From CAYLPT01 sp964385645 (lineage in GTDB: Bacteria; Armatimonadota; Hebobacteria; Hebobacterales; Hebobacteraceae), in the NCBI GenBank assembly GCA_964385645.1, contig CAYLPT010000226.1, forward strand, positions 1-39,555: 39,555 nt of DNA. The letters run 5' to 3'. A program made the translations under genes and the position numbers. Position 1 is the first letter of the stretch. Each line of letters begins with the position of its first letter. The notes beneath the pieces are model-generated. The model saw nothing but the letters and a program-made list of their open reading frames with translations, ran no database searches and was not told where the DNA came from. Shown piece after piece: positions 1 through 7,733 of the stretch.

Positions 1-233
1 ACCGGCCACGCCGCCACCCAGCACAGCGCCACCAGCGACAGGCTGTGCGTGAACGTCCGGTGCACCTCCGCCCCCAGCCGGCCGCCGGTCACCCGCAGCA
101 GCGCGCTCGGCAACACATCCACATCCGGCAGCATCGAGCCCAGCACCACCCCCAGCACGACCGCCACCCGCCCCGGCCACAGCCGCCGAGCGGCGACCGC
201 GCCGATCAGGGAGTGAAACCCGTTCTGTGCCAT
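1..233 (-). CDS. YdjM/DUF457-type membrane-bound metal-dependent hydrolase, N-terminal part (runs off the left edge)
   Basis: The first 77 codons of a protein read on the minus strand from an ATG at 233. The product begins MAQNGFHSLIGAVAARRLWP, followed by a hydrophobic segment, then SMLPDVDVL and HRTFTHSLSL before the window ends. His near the N-terminus, Asp in PDVD and the HRxxTHSL motif are the hallmarks of the YdjM (DUF457) family, inner-membrane proteins thought to bind metal and hydrolyse an unknown lipid-like substrate. GGGAGGAG lies about 10 nt upstream of the start and a second GGGAGG abuts the ATG. No stop lies within the visible part. Family assignment is from motifs only; the substrate is unknown. 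Confidence 0.75.
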   Translation of the reverse strand, partial: MAQNGFHSLIGAVAARRLWPGRVAVVLGVVLGSMLPDVDVLPSALLRVTGGRLGAEVHRTFTHSLSLVALCWVAAWP

Positions 234-747
234 CCTCCCGGCGCTCCTCCCAGACCCAGCCGCCACCCTTCGCCCCCTCGCCCCTGTCATCCTCGGCCGG
301 GGTTCCCGGACCCCGTGGGCCGGCCTCCTCCCCATGGCACAAACCTCCAGCCTGCCCGTCCGCCTGCCCCGGTCATCGCGACCGCAGGGACGACAGGCCT
401 CCGGCGAAGCGCCATGCCTCAGGGGAGGGGCGCGTCATGAGTGTCCCCCGGAGCATTGGCTGCCAGCGGTTCCCGTGCCGCGACGTGAGCAAGGATGGCC
501 ATGCCCGATGTGGAGCTGGATCCCGCGGAGGTTGGCATCGTGATGGTATCCGAGGCGCGCGCGTCTTCCCGTCCTGCCTCCAGGCGGGGCCGGCCTTCTT
601 CATCGAGAAGAGCAAGCGCGCGATGATCGCCGAGGACATCGCCGCAGCGCTCACGGTCGCCGCCCAGTCCGCCCCGGGCGAGGGGGAGCCGGCCGGCCTC
701 GGTGTTCGTGCGCGCAGGCAGCGGGCCTCCCTGCAGGAGCCCGGGCC
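234..747. other. Gene-poor stretch with a possible decayed coding remnant (about 497-751)
   Basis: No intact gene is convincing here. From 497 a frame reads MAMPDVELDPAEVGIVMVSEA, which looks like real protein (the IVMVSEA part recalls the N-terminus of some uracil-DNA-glycosylase-like proteins), but it degenerates within about 20 codons. A different frame then reads FFIEKSKRAMIAEDIAAALT from about 595 and ends at a TGA at 749-751. This looks like a frameshifted, decayed gene, but the match is weak and may be chance in GC-rich DNA. The rest (234-490) shows only high-GC shadow frames. Confidence 0.25.
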
Positions 748-775
748 TTGACAGCGCCCTGTGGAGCCCTATAAT
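748..775 (+). promoter_or_regulatory. Consensus sigma70 promoter for the 967 operon
   Basis: TTGACA (748-753), 16 bp spacer, TATAAT (770-775). Both boxes match the bacterial consensus exactly. Transcription should start near 782, giving a leader of about 185 nt before the ATG at 967. Confidence 0.8.
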
Positions 776-781
776 CAGCCA

Positions 782-966
782 TGGTGGGTCATACAGAGGG
801 CCCCTACGCAGGGGCCGGCTGGAGATAGACCGGCACAGCACTGAAGAGAGAGCTTGGTGGCGATGAGAGAGGCCGGGTGACGCCCGCGCCTGTCAGCGTC
901 GAGGCCAGCAGATGTCCTGTGGCACGCGGAGGGACTGCTGGCCATTTCCGTAACTAGGTTGGAGAT
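782..966 (+). promoter_or_regulatory. Long structured 5' leader of the 967 operon
   Basis: About 185 nt of untranslated leader holds at least two strong stem-loops: GGCCCCT/AGGGGCC (799-805 with 810-816, loop ACGC) and a perfect 9-bp stem GGCCAGCAG/CTGCTGGCC (903-911 with 935-943, 23-nt loop). The second ends about 10 nt before the Shine-Dalgarno GGAG. I do not recognise a known riboswitch core in it (not TPP, c-di-GMP, SAM, fluoride or T-box by eye). It may be a cis-regulatory RNA; function unknown. Confidence 0.4.
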
Positions 967-2769
967 ATGTCGGAGGAGAGCTTCGAGATAGGGGAGCGGC
1001 GTGTTCTCATCGAGATGACCGCGCCGATGTGTGGCAGCCCGCAACAGATGATGCGCAGTCCTTCGGTGGCGCGCGTCGTCGAGGCGTTCTTGCGGGAGCT
1101 GGGCAAGCGGGACTCGCCCCTGCTCGCGGTAGCCGAGCAAGCAGGGGCCGCTCACGGCGAAGACGGGTCACTGGCAGTGTCTGCCCAGCGCATCGCCGAT
1201 GCCCTGCGCCTGCTCGCCGACGCGCCGTACGCCAAGGTCGCGGAGATGGTGCCGGGGCTCGCGCCGGTGCTGGCGGACCGGAGGCTCTTGGCCGAGTTCG
1301 TGGAGCGGCTGTACGATTTCTGGCGGACCCGCGAGCGTTACCTGATCTTCGAGGCCAGGGCCGAGTCGTCGCGCGACCGCGCCCTGGAGGGCCACGCCTC
1401 GTTCATCAGCGCGCACGAGCAGGTGCGGGATGTCGTGCTGGAAACCTATCGGCGCGTCGAGGCGAACCTGCGAGGGCACTGGCCCCGGGTCTACCGGCAG
1501 GTGCCGGCCGGCACGAACATGAGCCTGCTGGTGGAGACTATCCCCTGGCCCTGCCCCGGTGGGCTCTACCAGCCCCTGCGCGACATCCGCATGGTCCGCC
1601 TCGCCCTGCTCGAGCCCCCGCTCGTGGTCTACTCCCGCCGTAACTCGCGCCGGGAGCGGTTCGCCGAGGCGGATGCCAATCCCCTCGTAGGTCTCGAGCT
1701 GGATCCGGCGGAGTGGTTCTGCATGCCGCTCAAGGTGGGACCCCTGGTAATCTTCGTGTTCTTCCACGAGGAGTACCTCGCGCTGGGCGCGAGCCTGGTC
1801 AACCTCTTCGAGCTGGCGGGCCACGCCGACGCTCGCCGCAAGCCCGACGCCGTCCTCGTCTTTGGGGTGCCGCGCGAGCCCCTCGGCGACCGGCACGCGC
1901 TTTTCTACGAGGACGCAGAGAGCGACATCGTGGTGGGGGTAGTGGGGCGCACCGAGGACGTGGACTACTTCGGCTACTTCGAGAAGGCCACGCTCACGCT
2001 GCACAACCTGGCCATGATGCGGCGCGGCAGGCTTCCCGTCCACGGCAGCATCTGGCGCGTGGAACTGGCGCCGGGGGGCGCGGCCACCCTGCTCATCGTC
2101 GGGGACATCGAGTCCGGCAAGGGCGAGTGCCTGGAGGCCTTCAGAGTGCTCGCAGACCGGCAGCTCCGGCGGCACACCATCATCGCCGATGACATGGGCT
2201 CCCTGGAGGTGGCGCCCGACGGCACTGTCCGGGCATATGGCACGGGGATCGGCGCCTTCGTGCGCTTGGACGCGCTAGAGCAGGGCTTCGCCTCCGGCCA
2301 GATGGACCGCAGCATCACGATGAACCCGCACCGCAGCAATGCCCGGCTGGTGATACCGGTGACCACCTTCGAGGAGACCACGGCCGGCTACCCGCTCGAC
2401 GCGGTGCTCTACGCGAACAACTACGATCAAGTGGACGAGAGCCATCCCGCGCTGGAGCGCTTCACGGATGTGGACCGCGCGCTGCACGTGTTCGGCGCCG
2501 GGGCGATGCTGGCGAAGGGCACCACGATTTCCACGGGCATCGTCCACCGGTACTTCGCCAACCCCTTCGGCCCGCAGTTCCGCCGCGCGCTGCACGATGA
2601 ACTGGCGCGGCGCACCTTCGAGGCCGCCTTCAGGGCGGGCGTCTTCGTGGGGCAGGTGCGCACGCGCCTCGGCATCGCGCGGTATGCCGAGTCGGGCCCC
2701 AGGGTCGCCGCCCAGGCCCTTCTCGAGCTGCTTAGGGAAAGAAGCGGCGCGGTGGAGAGTCGCCGGTGA
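967..2769 (+). CDS. PEPCK/HPr-kinase-like P-loop protein of unknown function
   Basis: A 600-residue protein, ATG start with GGAG 4-5 nt upstream. A glycine/lysine P-loop-like segment GDIESGKGE lies at about residues 379-387, followed by a Walker B-like IIADDMG at about 406-411 and then GTGIGAFVRL. This is the order seen in PEP carboxykinase/HPr kinase-fold proteins, but the loop lacks the usual GKS/T (it is GKG). The N-terminal half (about 70-360) has no recognisable domain. The stop overlaps the start of the next gene (GTGA), which encodes another large P-loop protein, so the two are almost certainly translated together and may form a complex. No substrate can be named. I see no signal peptide or membrane segment, so a cytoplasmic location is likely. 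Confidence 0.6.
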   Translation: MSEESFEIGERRVLIEMTAPMCGSPQQMMRSPSVARVVEAFLRELGKRDSPLLAVAEQAGAAHGEDGSLAVSAQRIADALRLLADAPYAKVAEMVPGLAPVLADRRLLAEFVERLYDFWRTRERYLIFEARAESSRDRALEGHASFISAHEQVRDVVLETYRRVEANLRGHWPRVYRQVPAGTNMSLLVETIPWPCPGGLYQPLRDIRMVRLALLEPPLVVYSRRNSRRERFAEADANPLVGLELDPAEWFCMPLKVGPLVIFVFFHEEYLALGASLVNLFELAGHADARRKPDAVLVFGVPREPLGDRHALFYEDAESDIVVGVVGRTEDVDYFGYFEKATLTLHNLAMMRRGRLPVHGSIWRVELAPGGAATLLIVGDIESGKGECLEAFRVLADRQLRRHTIIADDMGSLEVAPDGTVRAYGTGIGAFVRLDALEQGFASGQMDRSITMNPHRSNARLVIPVTTFEETTAGYPLDAVLYANNYDQVDESHPALERFTDVDRALHVFGAGAMLAKGTTISTGIVHRYFANPFGPQFRRALHDELARRTFEAAFRAGVFVGQVRTRLGIARYAESGPRVAAQALLELLRERSGAVESRR

Positions 2770-4652
2770 GCGCGCTCAAGCAGTATCGCTTTGCCGGCCT
2801 GCCCGAGGAGGCGGCGCGGCTGCTGGAGTCAGCCGGCGAGGTCGTGGTGCCCGAGAGCCGCGAGCAGATCCTGCGCCTGGCCATGGGCGGGCTTACCGAG
2901 GGAATCTTCGAGGTGGCCTATGATGTCCCCGGGCGAGGCCGGGTGGTGGAGGCCACCGTGGCGCGGTGCAGGAATGGGCTATCGGTGAACTACGCCGAGC
3001 CCTATATGCGTCGGCGCGATCCTGAGTGCATGGTGATCGGCGACGACCGCCCCACGGACAAGGCCCGCTTCCGGGACCGCTTCGGGCGCGATTTCGGCCC
3101 AGTTCGCCAGGAGACCTTCGCCTGGCTCGCCGAGCAATCCCTCGTCGTCATGCCCTTCTTCGCCGGCAGCTTCGAGAACACCGCGGGCTACGGCGCCCTC
3201 TTGATCGCGCCCGCGAACGCCGGCTTCTTCGTCGGCGGCCTGGCCGACCTCCAGGGAGTGGTCCCGCTCACGCGCCTGCCCGATGACTTCGAGGTTCGGC
3301 TGGTGCTCTACCTCGCCCCGCCCTTCAGGCACACCCACTTCGGGGGCAAGCAGGTGGTGGTGCACAATCGCCTCCGCGACCTCTACGAGATCTTCGCCTA
3401 TAACCTCTACCCGGGGCCCAGCGCGAAGAAGGGCGTCTACGGGGCGCTGCTCTCGCTGGGCATCGAGGAGGGCTGGTCAACGCTGCATGGCTCCTGCGTC
3501 CAGGCGGTCGCCCCCTACAAGCAGGTGGTCACCATCCTCCACGAGGGGGCCAGCGGGGGCGGCAAGAGCGAGATGATCGAGTACGCCCACCGGCAGCCGG
3601 ACGGGCGGCTGCTGCTGGGTGAGAACCTGGTAAGCGGCGAGCGCCTCTACATGGCGCTGGCGCGGGGGTGCGCGCTGCGCCGCGTCTGCGATGACATGGC
3701 GATGTGCCCCAAGGAGATGGCCGGCCACGGCGGCTGGCTGGTGGTGGAGGATGCCGAGGAGGGCTGGTTCGTCCGCCTCGACCACATCCAGCACTACGGC
3801 ACCGACCCGCTTCTCGAGGAATGGACCATCCACCCCGCCCAGCCGCTGATCTTCCTCAACCTCGACGGCGTCCCCGGCGCCACCTGCCTCATCTGGGAGC
3901 ACACCGAGGATGAGCCAGGCGTACGCTGCCCGAATCCGCGGGTGATCCTGCCGCGAGCGCTAGTGCCGGACACCGTTGACCACGCGGTGGAGGTCCACTA
4001 TCGCAACTTCGGCATCCGCACCCCGCCCTGCACGAGGCAGAAGCCCAGCTACGGCATTGTAGGCTACCTGCACCTGCTGCCACCCGCGCTAGCCTGGCTG
4101 TGGAGGCTGGTGGCCCCTCGCGGCCACGCCAACCCCAGCATCACCGACACCTTCGGCCTCACCAGCGAGGGCGTAGGCTCCTACTGGCCGTTCGCCTCCG
4201 GCCGGCACGTTGATCACGCCAACCTGCTGCTCAGGCAGATGCAGCAGACCCCCCTGGTCCGCTACTCCCTCACCCCCAACCAGCACGTCGGAGCCTGGCG
4301 AACCTCCTTCATGCCCCAGTGGGTGGCCCGCGAGTACCTGGCGCGGCGGGGGCTGGCCGCCTTCGATCCCTCGGAGCTGCGCCCCGCGCGATGCCCGCTC
4401 CTGGGCTACAGCCTCAGCCGGCTGGAGCTGGAGGAGGCGGCGATTCCCGAGTACCTGCTGCGGGTGGAGGAACAGGCGGAAATCGGCGAGGAAGGGTACG
4501 ACGAAGGGGCCGCCATCCTCTACCGGTTCTTCGCCGCGGAGCTGCGGAAGTTCCTCGACCCGGATCTTGATGATAGGGGCCGCAGGATCATCGAATGCTG
4601 CCTCGACCGCGGCAGCGTCGAGGCGTTTGAGGACCTCCTGCGCTTCGACTAG
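2766..4652 (+). CDS. DUF4914 family P-loop protein (PEPCK-like)
   Basis: A 628-residue protein starting at a GTG that overlaps the TGA of the previous gene. A clean P-loop GASGGGKSE lies at residues 261-269, followed by CDDMAMCPKEM and LVVEDAEEGWFVRLDHI. Length, P-loop and the later conserved block (QPLIFLNLDG, VRCPNPRVILPR, ITDTFGLTSEG) fit DUF4914, a family of unknown function with a PEP carboxykinase-like nucleotide-binding core. The pairing with another P-loop protein suggests a two-component nucleotide-dependent enzyme or kinase. Nothing in the sequence identifies the substrate. The family call is from memory of its features, not a search. Confidence 0.65.
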   Translation: MSALKQYRFAGLPEEAARLLESAGEVVVPESREQILRLAMGGLTEGIFEVAYDVPGRGRVVEATVARCRNGLSVNYAEPYMRRRDPECMVIGDDRPTDKARFRDRFGRDFGPVRQETFAWLAEQSLVVMPFFAGSFENTAGYGALLIAPANAGFFVGGLADLQGVVPLTRLPDDFEVRLVLYLAPPFRHTHFGGKQVVVHNRLRDLYEIFAYNLYPGPSAKKGVYGALLSLGIEEGWSTLHGSCVQAVAPYKQVVTILHEGASGGGKSEMIEYAHRQPDGRLLLGENLVSGERLYMALARGCALRRVCDDMAMCPKEMAGHGGWLVVEDAEEGWFVRLDHIQHYGTDPLLEEWTIHPAQPLIFLNLDGVPGATCLIWEHTEDEPGVRCPNPRVILPRALVPDTVDHAVEVHYRNFGIRTPPCTRQKPSYGIVGYLHLLPPALAWLWRLVAPRGHANPSITDTFGLTSEGVGSYWPFASGRHVDHANLLLRQMQQTPLVRYSLTPNQHVGAWRTSFMPQWVAREYLARRGLAAFDPSELRPARCPLLGYSLSRLELEEAAIPEYLLRVEEQAEIGEEGYDEGAAILYRFFAAELRKFLDPDLDDRGRRIIECCLDRGSVEAFEDLLRFD

Positions 4653-4691
4653 GCAACGCCTCGCTGGCGGGCTAAGTGTGGAGACGCGAAC

Positions 4692-5219
4692 ATGCCGGAG
4701 CCAATCCCCATGACCGCCCAGGAGCTGGAGCGCTTGCGGGCCGAGCTCGAGCGCCTTAAGACCGAGGGGCGACGCCGCACCCGCGAGGAGCTGCGCCGCG
4801 CCCGCTCCTTCGGCGACTTCCGCGAGAACGCGGAGTTCGAGGAGGCCAAGCGCACCCAAGCCACCCTGGAGGGCCGGATCGCGGAGCTGGAGAACGTCAT
4901 CGGCCGGGCGCAGGTGATAGAGGGGGCGGCCGCCGACTGCGTCGCGGTCGGCGCGCTGGTCGTGGCCAGCGACATGGAGACACACGAGGAGATGCGCTTC
5001 AGCCTCCGCGCGCCGGGCACGGAGGGGCCGGACGCCATCCCCGTCACGCCGGACTCGCCGATCGGGCGCAGCCTCATGGGGAAGCGGCCGGGCGAGCTGG
5101 TGGAGGTTGAGACGCCCTCGGGCACGCGCAGATACCAGGTCATGTCCGTGAGCTTCGGCAGTGACCAGGCGGGAGCGCCGCCGGACACAGGCGGAGACTC
5201 GGCGCCGCTCAGGTCGTGA
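4692..5219 (+). CDS. greA: Transcription elongation factor, GreA/GreB family
   Basis: A 175-residue protein. The N-terminal coiled coil (about 7-85) carries GDFRENAEFEEAK, the counterpart of the GD-SENAEY tip motif whose acidic residues reach the RNA polymerase secondary channel. The C-terminal FKBP-like domain includes SPIGRSLMGKRPGELVEVETP. Gre factors rescue backtracked RNA polymerase by stimulating transcript cleavage. It is about 15 residues longer than typical GreA because of a short Gly/Asp/Ser tail. The tip has Phe-Arg in place of the usual Leu-Ser. It lies 39 nt after the DUF4914 gene in the same direction and probably in the same operon; it could be a specialised Gre paralogue rather than the main GreA. 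Confidence 0.85.
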   Translation: MPEPIPMTAQELERLRAELERLKTEGRRRTREELRRARSFGDFRENAEFEEAKRTQATLEGRIAELENVIGRAQVIEGAAADCVAVGALVVASDMETHEEMRFSLRAPGTEGPDAIPVTPDSPIGRSLMGKRPGELVEVETPSGTRRYQVMSVSFGSDQAGAPPDTGGDSAPLRS

Positions 5220-5232
5220 GCCGGGGGGCAGA

Positions 5233-5250
5233 CGGGCGCCCTCGCGCCCG
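5233..5250. terminator. Hairpin between convergent genes
   Basis: A perfect 7-bp stem CGGGCGC/GCGCCCG with loop CCTC lies in the 42-bp gap between the greA stop and the stop of the minus-strand remnant at 5262. It could end transcripts from both sides. No T-tract follows on either strand. Confidence 0.4.
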
Positions 5251-5261
5251 CGCGTGGGATC

Positions 5262-6158
5262 CTAGAAGAACCGACGCGCGCGGACCTCGAACCGGTACCG
5301 GCCGGCCTTCTCCCCGAACTCGCTGCCGTTGGCCCCCACCAGCGCCGAGGCCCTCACCCGCAGCTCCCAGTTCTCGTACCCGGTGTACGTCGCCTCCGGG
5401 GTGACGCTGAAGCTGCCGTCACCGAGGTTGCGGTGGAGCGCGACCGCTGTGGTGAGGTAGAGCACACCCCACGGCTCCCGCTGGCTCGCCCGCGCGTACA
5501 GCGAGTGCCGGCCCAGCGGTCGGTCCGAGTAGAGATCCCGGTTGAGCTGCCGCGCCCGCCGCAGCAGGGAATCGTCGCCGGTGTCGCGGAGGTGCTCGTC
5601 GGCGGCCGAGGTGAAGGCGAAGAAGTCACGCAACTCCGAGGGGCTCGCGCCGGCCCCATTGCACAGGTACTCGACGATGTAAGTGGTCTCGCTCGGCGTC
5701 AGGTGGCGGAGCCCCAGCAAGGCTCGGTGCACCGGCCCTCGGGTCGTGACGACCTCGCCCGCCTCGGTCGCGCGGCTCTGTTGCTCGGCCGGCGCGAAGG
5801 CGTACTCGCCATGCACCTCGAAGTGCGGCTGGAGGTTTCGCGCGAAGTCGAAGCCGAACCGCGTGGGCTGCCCTGGCCCCGCCAGCGCGACGATGTCAAT
5901 GTCGGTGTCGGCCCAGAGGAGATACAGCTTGCCCGCCGCGTTGACGCCCCGCTCGTCACCGAAGTCGGTCCCGATGTCCCCGATCACTGGCAACAGCACG
6001 AGGGTGACCCCGATCGTGCGCAGCGGCCCCGCCCGGGCCCTCACCTGCTCCAGGGAGAGGAGGAAGAACCCCTGTCGAGGCAGGTCGGGGTCGTCCGGGT
6101 CCTTCGGCCGTTCCACGAAGGCCACCGGGCTCCACGAGTACCCGGTACCCCCAACGCA
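5262..6158 (-). pseudogene. C-terminal remnant of a probable outer-membrane beta-barrel protein, 5' end deleted
   Basis: An open frame of nearly 300 codons runs on the minus strand from just after a TGA at 6159-6161 to a stop at 5262. Alternating polar/hydrophobic strands and a terminal aromatic (FEVRARRFF at the C-terminus) look like the last strands of an outer-membrane beta-barrel; earlier parts include GKLYLLWADTDIDIVALAG and HGEYAFAP. There is no signal peptide and no convincing start: the first in-frame GTG (6125) falls inside sequence already resembling mid-protein (GTGYSWSPVAFVERPKDP). It joins in the same reading frame, through one stop codon, the cut-off ABC ATPase upstream. The simplest reading is a deletion that removed the ATPase C-terminus, any permease or lipoprotein genes and the start of this gene. 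Confidence 0.6.
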
Positions 6159-6524
6159 TCACCCGCTTGCCCGCCTCTCCGCCGCCGGCGTCGGCCTCAC
6201 CACCGCCAGCGGGTACTCCACGTTCTCGTAAGCCGTCAGCACCGGCAACAGGTTGAAGTCCTGGAAGATGAACCCCAGATGGTCCCCCCGGAACTGAGCC
6301 CGCTTGATGCGGGAGAGCCCCCTCAGCTCCGTGTCCAGCACCACCAGGGTGCCTTCATCGGGCCGGTCGAGGCAGCCGACCATGTTCAGAAGGGTCGTCT
6401 TGCCGCTGCCAGACGGCCCGACGAACGCCGTCAGCGATCCGTCGTCCACGGTGAAGGACACGTCCCGAACCGCGGGCACGCTCACCTCTCCCACCCGGAC
6501 GTGCTCCGCCGTGATAAGGGTCAC
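6159..6524 (-). pseudogene. Truncated LolD/MacB-type ABC transporter ATPase
   Basis: Reading from a GTG at 6524, with AGGAG 6 nt upstream, the product starts MTLITAEHVRVGEVSVPAVR. It contains Walker A GPSGSGKTT, the family spacer CLDRPDEG and the Q-loop region GFIFQDFNLLPVLTAYENV, all typical of MacB/LolD exporter ATPases. It then stops at AAERRASG, about 121 residues, where full-length members (220-240) continue to LSGGQ, Walker B and the H-loop. Those motifs are missing, so the protein cannot be a working ATPase. The frame beyond the stop continues directly into the beta-barrel remnant. An upstream ATG at 6620 adds sequence without family character and is not preferred. Confidence 0.75.
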
Positions 6525-6757
6525 GGACAGCTCCTGTTCCAGCCCCTGGACATGCCGTCTCCGTTCGCCCCCGCTCGCCACCATCTCCTGCCTGCAGGAC
6601 GAGCCTCTGTCGCAGACCATTCCTTACTCACCAAGCCGCGCCGCCCCGCCAACCCCGCCTGTCCCGAGGAGCCCCGGGGGCCACTTGCGCGCCGCAGCAC
6701 CCCGTATGCCCCGTGTTCACACAATCTCCAAGGAGCGGCCGGCTGGCCGTAACAATG

Positions 6758-6773
6758 TGCGAGTTACATATAG
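6758..6773 (+). promoter_or_regulatory. Putative PadR operator 1 (upstream of the NifB-like gene)
   Basis: TGCGAGTTACATATAG at 6758-6773 matches the copy at 10116-10131 at 14 of 16 bases and also resembles the copy at 9603. A partial repeat, TGCAAGTAC, follows at 6778-6786. It lies about 80 nt upstream of the radical SAM start and probably overlaps the -10 region (TATAG). Assignment to the PadR regulator at 9624 is inference. Confidence 0.5.
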
Positions 6774-6851
6774 CACATGCAAGTACGTGTCTCAGCAGCG
6801 GAGCCGCGCCATGGTAGAGACGCTCCGGGGCGAGCTCCATCTGGTGAACAC

Positions 6852-7733
6852 ATGAGCCTCACCGCCACGCAGACCGCGACGCTCCAGCGCCTGGCGCAGG
6901 TTCACCCCTGCTACTCCGAGCGGGCCCAGAGGAGCCGCGGCCGGATTCACCTCCCCGTCGCCCCCAGGTGCAACCTCGGATGCCTCCACTGCGAGCGCGC
7001 CGTCGGGCCCCAGGCGCGGCTGGTGGAGGCCCCAGGCGCGGCCGCTCGCATCCTCTCGCCGCAGGAGGCGGCCCTGCTCGTGGACCGGGTGGCGGCCCAG
7101 GGGTGGCTGTCGGTGGTGGGTGTCGCTGGCCCAGGTGAGCCCCTCTTCTGTTGGCAGACCTTCGAGGCGCTCCGCCTGGTCAGGCGCAGCCACCCCGAGC
7201 TGCTCCTCTGCCTCAGCACGAACGGCCTGCTCCTACCCGAGACCCTCGATGAACTCCTCGAATGCGGCGTCAGCGCGCTGACGGTAACCATCAACGCGGT
7301 GGAGCCCGACACGGCCGAGCGGCTCTACCAGTGGGCCGAGCTGGAGGGGGGCCGCCAGCCAGGGCGCATCGCCGCGCCAGCGATCCTGGAGCGGCAGTGG
7401 ACCGGTCTGGGGCGCGCGACCGAGGCCGGCATGCTTGTCAAGGTGAACTCGGTGCTCGTGCCCGGCGTCAACGGCCTGGAGCTGCGCGAGGTGGCGAGGC
7501 GCGCGGGGCGGCTCGGTGTCGCGCGCCACAACATCATGCCGCTCATCCCCCGCGGCCGCATGCGCCACCTGCCGGCCCCCGATCACGCCATGGTGGAGCA
7601 GGTGCGCACCGAATGCGGCCGCTACCTCACCCAGTTCCGCGGGTGCCGACAGTGTCGGGCCGACGCCGTCGCGCCCCCGCTCGGCCTCGGGGAAGGAGTC
7701 TGCTGTGGGGGAATCGCTGCGACCGAGCCCTGA
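6852..7733 (+). CDS. NifB-like radical SAM FeS-cluster protein
   Basis: A 293-residue protein. HPCYSE (18-23) and RIHLPVAPRCNLGCLHCERA, with its CxxxCxxC at 40/44/47, are the NifB signature. Near the C-terminus CRQCRADA matches NifB's CxxCRADA motif. NifB uses SAM radical chemistry to build the 8Fe-9S-C precursor (NifB-co) of nitrogenase cofactors. It lacks the C-terminal NifX domain of fused NifB proteins; NifX-like proteins are encoded separately at 11107 and 11964. No nitrogenase genes are visible, so it may make a different Fe-S or Mo-S cofactor. The start at 6852 is chosen because an upstream in-frame ATG (6777) lies inside the probable operator; its SD is weak (GGTG). The final VCCGG adds extra cysteines. 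Confidence 0.85.
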   Translation: MSLTATQTATLQRLAQVHPCYSERAQRSRGRIHLPVAPRCNLGCLHCERAVGPQARLVEAPGAAARILSPQEAALLVDRVAAQGWLSVVGVAGPGEPLFCWQTFEALRLVRRSHPELLLCLSTNGLLLPETLDELLECGVSALTVTINAVEPDTAERLYQWAELEGGRQPGRIAAPAILERQWTGLGRATEAGMLVKVNSVLVPGVNGLELREVARRAGRLGVARHNIMPLIPRGRMRHLPAPDHAMVEQVRTECGRYLTQFRGCRQCRADAVAPPLGLGEGVCCGGIAATEP

